From Streptomyces sp. AC558_RSS880 (GTDB taxonomy: Bacteria; Actinomycetota; Actinomycetes; Streptomycetales; Streptomycetaceae): a DNA stretch of 62,252 bases. Shown one piece after another: positions 51,848-59,300 of this stretch (position 1 is its first letter; each line of letters begins with the position of its first letter). Where the stretch lies: positions 1 to 62,252 of the forward strand of contig NZ_JAGMUJ010000108.1 in assembly GCF_019049255.1 (NCBI RefSeq). The letters run 5' to 3'. The notes beneath the pieces are model-generated. The model was not told where the DNA came from. It worked only from the letters and a program-made list of their open reading frames with translations, and did no database searches. Position numbers and translations under genes: made by a program.

Positions 51848-53293
51848 TCAGGCCGTGGCCGCCCCGGCTTTCACCTTCCTGCGCGGGCGGAACACCATGC
51901 GGGCACCGTTCCTCGGAATGTTGACGACCGTGCGGCTGTGCGCGGACTCCGGCTCGGCGTCGGCGCGTTCGACGTCGCACGTCGTCAGGATCTCGGTCAG
52001 TGTGGCCTTCAGCTCCACGAGCGCGATGCGGTCGCCGAGGCAGCGGGTGTGGCCGCCGCCGAACGGGATCCACGTGTGCGAGGCGGGCTTGACGCCGAGG
52101 AAGCGCTCCGGCCGGAACTCGTCGGGCTGCGGGTAGTTGTGCTCGTCCCGGTTGAGCAGGTAGGCGCTGGCCCACAGGCGATCGCCGGGCTGGTAGCGCA
52201 CGCCGCCGATCTCGATCGGCTTGACCACCTCGCGGGGGACGATCTGCTGGATGGGCGGGCCCAGCCGCAGCACCTCGTGCACCACCGCCGTCAGGTACGC
52301 GTCGCCCGTGCCGTCCTCGATCTCCTCGCGCAGCCGCTCGACCACGCGGGGGTGCCGGGTGAGGAACTCCAGTGCCCAGCAGATGGCGGAGGCGGTGGTC
52401 TCCGTGCCGGCCAGGAACTGGGTCATGATCTCGTCGCGCATCTCGGTCCGGCTCGGTGTGGAGCCGTCCGCGTCGGTGATGCCGAGCATCACGCCCAGCA
52501 GGTCGTCACCGGACTCGCCGGACCGCTCGCGCTCCTCGATGGCCGCCTCCACCATCCGGTGGACCCGGTCGCGGCGGGTCAGGAACTCGTTGACGCCGTT
52601 GGGCCGGAGCATGCGCGTCAGCTTCATCTTCCAGGCGGGCAGCAGGTGGAACGGGCGCATCGTCGCCGGGCGCGAGTTGAACTCCAGCATCTTCATCACC
52701 TCCCGGAACATCTCGTCCTCGCAGGAGGGACGGTGCTCGCCGAAGAGGACTTCGAGGATCACCTTGGTGGTGTAGCGGTGCGCGAAGGGGTGGACCGACA
52801 CGGCGCGGTCGCGCGGCCAGGACGCGACCTCCTGCTCGGCCAGCCGGACGACCTCCTGCTCGACGCGCTTCAGCGCGTCGCCGCGGAAGCTCGGCATGAC
52901 GCCGCGCCGCCGCGCGGTGTGCTCCTCCTCGTCCAGCCAGGCGAGGCCGTTCTGGCCGGTCCACTTCTCGATGGGGGTGTTGCTGGAACCGGTGTGCAGG
53001 ACGTCCCGGGGCGCCGTGAACATCTGCTTGACGTCGTCCGGTGCCGATATCACGTAGAGGGGCACGCCGGGAATGATCGTCACGCGGAACCGGCTGCCGT
53101 ACGTGGCGCGGCACTTCTTCAGGTAGGGCTCCGGGCGGGCCCAGATGCTCAGCACCTGCTTCAGCCGGGGCATGTCCACCACGGGCAGCGCGGTGGACGG
53201 AACGACCTCCCGCGGGGCCGGCGAGGAGTGGTCGACCGGGCACTTGCCCGCGGCCGTACCCGTCGCGTCGTGAGCGTTGCTGGAGTGGTCCAT
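51848..53293 (-). CDS. Cytochrome P450
   Basis: A P450 of 481 aa (ATG at 53293 behind AAGGAAAG), or 505 aa from an ATG at 53365 that overlaps the PKS stop (ATGA). Diagnostic motifs are the I-helix FLAGTETTAS, the K-helix EVLRLGPP, PDEFRPERFLG and the heme-binding FGGGHTRCLGDR with the Cys ligand. The soluble N-terminus without a membrane anchor fits bacterial P450s. Adjacent to a thioesterase-ending PKS, it probably oxidises the released polyketide. The regiochemistry cannot be read from sequence. It needs ferredoxin and reductase partners not present here. Confidence 0.9.
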   Translation of the reverse strand: MDHSSNAHDATGTAAGKCPVDHSSPAPREVVPSTALPVVDMPRLKQVLSIWARPEPYLKKCRATYGSRFRVTIIPGVPLYVISAPDDVKQMFTAPRDVLHTGSSNTPIEKWTGQNGLAWLDEEEHTARRRGVMPSFRGDALKRVEQEVVRLAEQEVASWPRDRAVSVHPFAHRYTTKVILEVLFGEHRPSCEDEMFREVMKMLEFNSRPATMRPFHLLPAWKMKLTRMLRPNGVNEFLTRRDRVHRMVEAAIEERERSGESGDDLLGVMLGITDADGSTPSRTEMRDEIMTQFLAGTETTASAICWALEFLTRHPRVVERLREEIEDGTGDAYLTAVVHEVLRLGPPIQQIVPREVVKPIEIGGVRYQPGDRLWASAYLLNRDEHNYPQPDEFRPERFLGVKPASHTWIPFGGGHTRCLGDRIALVELKATLTEILTTCDVERADAEPESAHSRTVVNIPRNGARMVFRPRRKVKAGAATA

Positions 53294-53361
53294 TTCTTTC
53301 CTTGCTTCCTTGTCTCGTTGCCGCTGGGTCAGGTGCTCCGGCGTGGTGTCCCCTGCGCCGC

Positions 53362-56300
53362 TCATCGCCCGATCCACCTCTCGATCGCCTCCGCGGTGTC
53401 CGCTGCGGCGGCCTCGATCAGGGCGAAGTGGTCGGCGACGACCTCGACGTGGTCGTCGGTGTCCTGCCACCGCGGGCCGTCGGGCGTCGCGGCGCCGAGC
53501 GGTTCGGTCGCCCGGATCATGAGGGTCCTGGCGGAGACGGGCTCCGGCCGCAGGCCGGTGAACAGGCGCAGGTAGGCGCCCATGGACAGCCAGCTCGCGT
53601 CGTCGACGGAGATCTCGCGCCGCTCCTGCGTGAGGATCTCGGCCAGCAGGGCGGCGAACTCGCGGCCGGCCTCGTCCTCGTCGCTGTCGAACGCCAGGGT
53701 GTCGATCATGGCCACCCCGGCGAGCGCGGCACCGGAGGACTCCAGGCGTTCGGCCAGCGAGCGCGCCACGGCGCCGCCCATGGAGTAGCCGACCAGCACG
53801 AACGGCGCGTCGCCGACGGCCCCGCGGATCGCGTCGTCCAGGAGTTCCAGGGCGGCCTCCCGGGACTGCGGGGACAGCTCGGTCCCGAATCCCGGCAGGG
53901 AGCAGACATGTACGTCCCGCACTCCCTCGAAACGGTCGGCCAGCCGCATGAACTGTTCCTGGCCGGAGCCGACCACGTAGACGTAGGACGGCACGCAGAC
54001 GATCTTCACCCGGCCCGGTCCGGAGGCCAGCTGTGCGAGCCGCCCGCCGGTGTCGGGCAGTTCGGCGGCCGACGAGAAGGCCGGCCTGGTGGCCGCGGCG
54101 TCCACCAGCCGCCGCAGCGCCTCCGGCAGGGTTCCGGACTCGGCGGCCTGCCGGAGCCGCAGCCCGATCGTCTCCGCGGCGGGGCCGGGCGCGGCGGCGT
54201 CCGGCGCGCCCGAGCCGACCCGCTTGAGGAGCTGTCGGGCGATCTCCGCCGGGGTGGGGTGCTCGAAGACGAACGAGACGGGCAGGCTCAGGCCGGTGGC
54301 CTGCGAGAGCCGGTTGCGCAGCCCGACCGCGCTCATCGAGTCCATGCCGAGTTCCCTGAGCCGGCGCTCGGCGTCGATCCGGTCGTCCGCCGTGTGGCCG
54401 AGGACGGCCGCGACGTGCGCCTTGACCAGGTCCAGCACGACCCGCTCGCGGTCCGCGTCAAGGACTCCGGTCAGCCGCTGCGCCAGCGACCCGCCGCTCA
54501 CCTCCCGCTGGGCGGGCAGGCGGACCAGGCCGCGCAGCAGCGCCGGCAGGGTCCGTTCACGGGCCGGCGTCCGCAGGGCCGCGAGGTCCAGCTGGACCGG
54601 GGCGAGCAGCGCGGCGTCCACGGCGAGGGCCTGGTCGAACAGTTCCAGGGCGCGCTCGGCCGGCAGTCCGACGGTTCCCGGGGACACGGTGTCTCCCGCC
54701 CACGGGCCCCACGCCAGCGCGGTGCCCGCGAGTCCGGCCGCGCGGCGCGCCCGTACGAGCGCCGCCCCGGCCGCGTCGCCCGCCGGGTCCTCCGCCCGGC
54801 CGCCGCCGAGGGAGGCGAACGAGGAGCACACCACGAAGGCGGAGAGGCCGGTCCGCTCGGTCAGCGTGTGCAGCCGCCAGGCCAGGTCCAGTCCCCGGGC
54901 CCCGCCCGCGGTGTGGACGACCGCGGTGAGCGGCCGGTCCAGGGACCCGACGAGGGCGGCCAGCCGGTCGGGGTCGTAGGCCTCGGCGCGGGCTCGCGCA
55001 CCCAGTTCCGCCAGCTGCTCGGCCAACCCGTCCGCGACGGCGTGGGGTTCGTCCAGCAGCAGCAGGTTCCGGACGCCGTGGTGGGCGGCCAGGTGCTTGG
55101 CCAGCGACGCACCGACAGGGGTCGCGGCGCCGGTGATCAGCACCGTGCCGCCGGTGTCCGAAAGCGCCGGCCGGTCGGTGGAGCCGACCGGAACCAGGGC
55201 CAGCCGCGGCGCCAGGACCTGCCCGGGGCGTACGGCGAGCTGCGGCTCGTCGAGGCCGAGCACCGCGCCCCACTCCGGTTCGGGGGCCGCGTCCGCGTCC
55301 ACGTCCACGACGAGGAACCGGCCGGGGTGCTCGGACTGTGCGGCCCGCAGCACGCCCCAGACCGCCGCCTGCGCCGGGTCGGGGACCTCACCGTCCCGGA
55401 CCGCCACCGCCCGGCGGGTCACCACGACCAGCACGGCGTCACCCGACCGCTCGTGGTCCGCCCAGCGCCGCACCAGGGCCGAGGCCTCGTCGGCCGCGGC
55501 CCGCACCGCCGAGGGATCGTCGCCGGCGGGCGGCGTGGTGATCACGGCGAGCACGGCCTGCGGGGCAGCCGCGCCGCCCTCCACGGCCCGTTCGAGGGCG
55601 GCCAGATCGGCGTACCGGTCCGCGACCGCCCCGGCGGCCCCGCCCAGCGCGGCCAGCCGCACCGGCGTCGCCGCACCGGCCGGAACCGGAACCCAGTCGA
55701 CGCGGTAGAGCGAGCTCTGGCCGCGGCGCAGTTCCTCCAGGTGGTCCGGGTCGGCCTCGTGGAAGGCGACGCGGTCCACGCCGAGCACGAGCGCGCCGTC
55801 CTCGGCGAAGACGTCCAGCCGCAGGGCGTCGCCGTCGGGGACGACGCGGACGCGGCCCGCGGTGGCGCCGGCCGCGGCCAGCCGCACCCCGGACCAGGAG
55901 ACCGGCAGCTTCGGCGTGCTCCGGTCGGTGAAGCCCAACTGACCGCTGTGCAGCGCGGACTCGAACAGGGCCGGGTGGATGCCGTAGTCGGCCGCGCCGG
56001 TGTCCTCGGGCAGCGCCAGCTCGGCGTACACCTCGCCGCCGGAGCGCCACGCCGCCCGTATCCCGTGCAGCGCCGGTCCGCAGTCGAGGCCGAGGTCGGC
56101 CAGCGCGGCGTACAGCCCGTCCACCGGCACCGGTTCGGCGCCGGTGGGCGGCCACTGGCCGGCCCAGCCGACGGCGGGCTCGGTGTCCGGTGCGAGCCGG
56201 CCCGTGCAGTGGCGGGTCGACTCGGCGCGCTGGTCGCCGTCCGGGCGCGAATGGACCGTCACCGGGCGGTGGCCGTCCGCGTCGGGAGCGCCGACGATGG

Positions 56301-59300
56301 CCTGGATCTGCAGTGCCGCGCCGTCGGGCAGCAGCAGCGGCGACTCGAACATCATCTCGTCGAGCAGCGGCGTCCCGACGCCACGGCCGGCGGCCAGCGC
56401 GAGTTCGACCAGCGTCGCGCTGGGCGCGACGGGGAGGCCGAAGGCGGCGTGGTCACGGAGCCAGGGCTGGGTCTCGTGGGACAGGCGGCCGGTGAGCACC
56501 CACTCGTCCCGGTCGGCGAGTCGCATGCCCGCCGTCAGGACCGGGTGCTCGACGCGGCCGAGTCCGGAGGCGGCCGGGTCGCCGGCCGCCGGGCGGACGC
56601 TCGGCCAGTACCGCTTGCGCTGGAAGGCGTACGTGGGCAACGGGACCCGCCGGGCGCCGGAGCCGGCGAAGCAGGCGGCCCAGTCGACCTTCACCCCGGC
56701 GATGTGCGCCTCGGCGAGGGAGAGCAGGAACCGCTTCGTGCCGCCCTGGTGGCGGCGCAGCGAGCCGACCACCGCGACCCGGCCCGCGCCGGTGGCGGCG
56801 ACGGTCTCCTCCATCGCCACGCCCAGCACCGGGTGCGGCGACATCTCCAGGAAGCAGCCCGCGCCGTCGTCGACCAGCGCGCGGATCGCGGGCTCGAAGC
56901 CGACCGGGTTGCGCAGGTTGGCGTACCAGTACTCGGCGTCCATGGTCGCGATGTCGACATACGCGCCGAGTGCCGTGGAGTACAGGGGGACGTTCCCACT
57001 GCGCGGCTCGACCGGGGCGAACGCCTCCAGCATCTCGGCGCGGGCCACCTCCACGTGCGGCGAGTGCGAGGCGAAGGTGGCCGGGATCCGCTTGGCCCGG
57101 ATCTCCTCGCGGTCGCAGTGCTCCACGAGCGCGTCGATCGAGTCCAGGTCGCCCGCGACGATCACCGCCGCGGGACCGTTCACGGCCGCGACGGACACAC
57201 GGTCCCCGTACGGCGCGATCAGCTCCTCGACCTGCTCCGGCGGCAGGGCGAGCGAGGCCAGGCAACTGGTGCCCATGAGCCGGTCGCGGGCGATCCGGCT
57301 GCGCATCGCGATGATCCGGGCGGCGTCCCGCAGCGACAGCCCGCCGGCGACGTACGCGGCGGCCACCTCGCCCTGCGAGTGACCCACGACGGCGGACGGC
57401 TCGACACCGTACGACCGCCACAGCGCGGCCAGGCCCGCCATCACGGCGAACAGCGCGGGCTGCACCACGTCGACCCGCTTCAGCGACGGCGCGTCGGGGA
57501 GGCCGCGCAGCACGTCCTCCAGACGCCAGTCCACGAACTCCGCCAGCGCCTCACCGCACGCGGCGACCTCCGCCGCGAACACCGGTGCGGAGTCGAGCAG
57601 TCCGACCGCCATGCCCTCCCACTGCGCGCCCTGTCCCGGGAACACGAACACGGTCCTGGCGCCGGCGGGGGGACGGCCCGCGGCCGTCTGCTCGGTGACG
57701 TCGCCGACGGCGAAGGCGGCGAGCTCGGCGGCCAGTTCGTCCCGGTCGGCGGCGACGAGCACCGCCTGGTGGTCCAGCCGGGCCCGCGTGGTCAGCTGGG
57801 AGTGGCCGATGTCCGGTACCGAGAGCCCGGGGTTGTCCAGCAGGTGCCGCCGCAGGCGCTCGGCCTGCGCCCGCACGGCCGCCTCGGTGCGCGCGGAGAG
57901 CAGCACGGGCGTCGCGGAAGCCGGGGCGGGCGTCGCGGTCCCGGAAGCCGGGGCGGGCGTCGCGGTCCCGGAAGCCGGGGCGGGCGTCGCAGTCGCGGTC
58001 GCGGAGGGCACGGCCGGGGTGTCGGCGGGGGCCTCCTCGACGATGATGTGCGCGTTGGTGCCGCTCACCCCGAACGACGACACGCCCGCCCGGCGAGGCC
58101 GGCCGTGGCCGGTCCACTCCCTGGCCTCGGTCAGCAGCTCGACCTCGCCCGAGTCCCAGTCGATGTGCGGGGACGGCGCGTCCACGTGCAGCGTCTTCGG
58201 CAGCACACCGTGCCGCATCGCCATCACCATCTTGATCACGCCGGCGACACCGGCCGCCCCCGAGGTGTGGCCGATGTTCGACTTGATCGACCCCAGCCAC
58301 AGCGGATCCCCGTCCCGCTCCCGGCCGTAGGTGGCGAGCACGGCCTGCGCCTCGATGGGGTCACCGAGGGCGGTGCCGGTGCCGTGGCCCTCGACGGCGT
58401 CCACGTCCGACGGACGCAGCCCGGAGTTGGCGAGCGCCTGCCGGATCACCCGCTCCTGGGCGGGACCGCTCGGCGCGGTCAGACCGTTGCTCGCACCGTC
58501 CTGGTTGATCGCGGTGCCCCGGATCAGGCCGAGGACGCGCCGCCCGTTGCGCCGGGCGTCGGACAGCCGCTCCAGCACCACCATGCCCAGGCCGTCGGAG
58601 AAGCCGGTGCCGTCGGCGGACGCCGCGTAGGCGCGGCAGCGCCCGTCCGGGGAGTTCGCTCCCTGCCGGCTGAACTCGGTCATCGTGATGGGCGTCGTCA
58701 TGAACGTCACGCCGCCCGCCAGCGCGAGCGAGCACTCGCCGCCCCGGAGCGCCTGCGCCGCCAGGTGCAGCGCGACCCCGGAGGAGGAGCAGGCCGTCTC
58801 CACCGACACGGCCGGGCCTTCCAGGCCCAGGGTGTAGGCGATGCGGCCGGAGGCGACGCTGGACATGGTGCCGGTGACGCGGTAGCCCTCGTACTCGTCG
58901 GGCACGAGCAGGCTGTAGTCGGAGCCGGTGATGCCGACGAAGACGCCGGTGTCGCTGCCGCGCAGGGACGTCGGGTCGATCCCGGCGTGCTCCAGGGTCT
59001 CCCAGGAGGTCTCCAGCAGCAGGCGCTGCTGGGGGTCCATGGCCATGGCCTCGCGCGGGCTGATGCCGAAGAACTCGGCGTCGAAGTCGCCCACGCCCGC
59101 GATGAAACCGCCGCCGCGGGCGTAGGTCGTGCCGAGCTGCTCACGGTCCTCGCTGTGGAGCCGCTCCAGGTCCCAGCCCCGGTCGGCGGGCAGGGGACCG
59201 ATCACGTCGCGGCCGTCGGCGACGAGCTGCCACAGGTCTTCCGCGGAGGTGACGCCGCCGGGGTAGCGGCACCCCATGCCGACGATCGCCAGCGGCTCGT

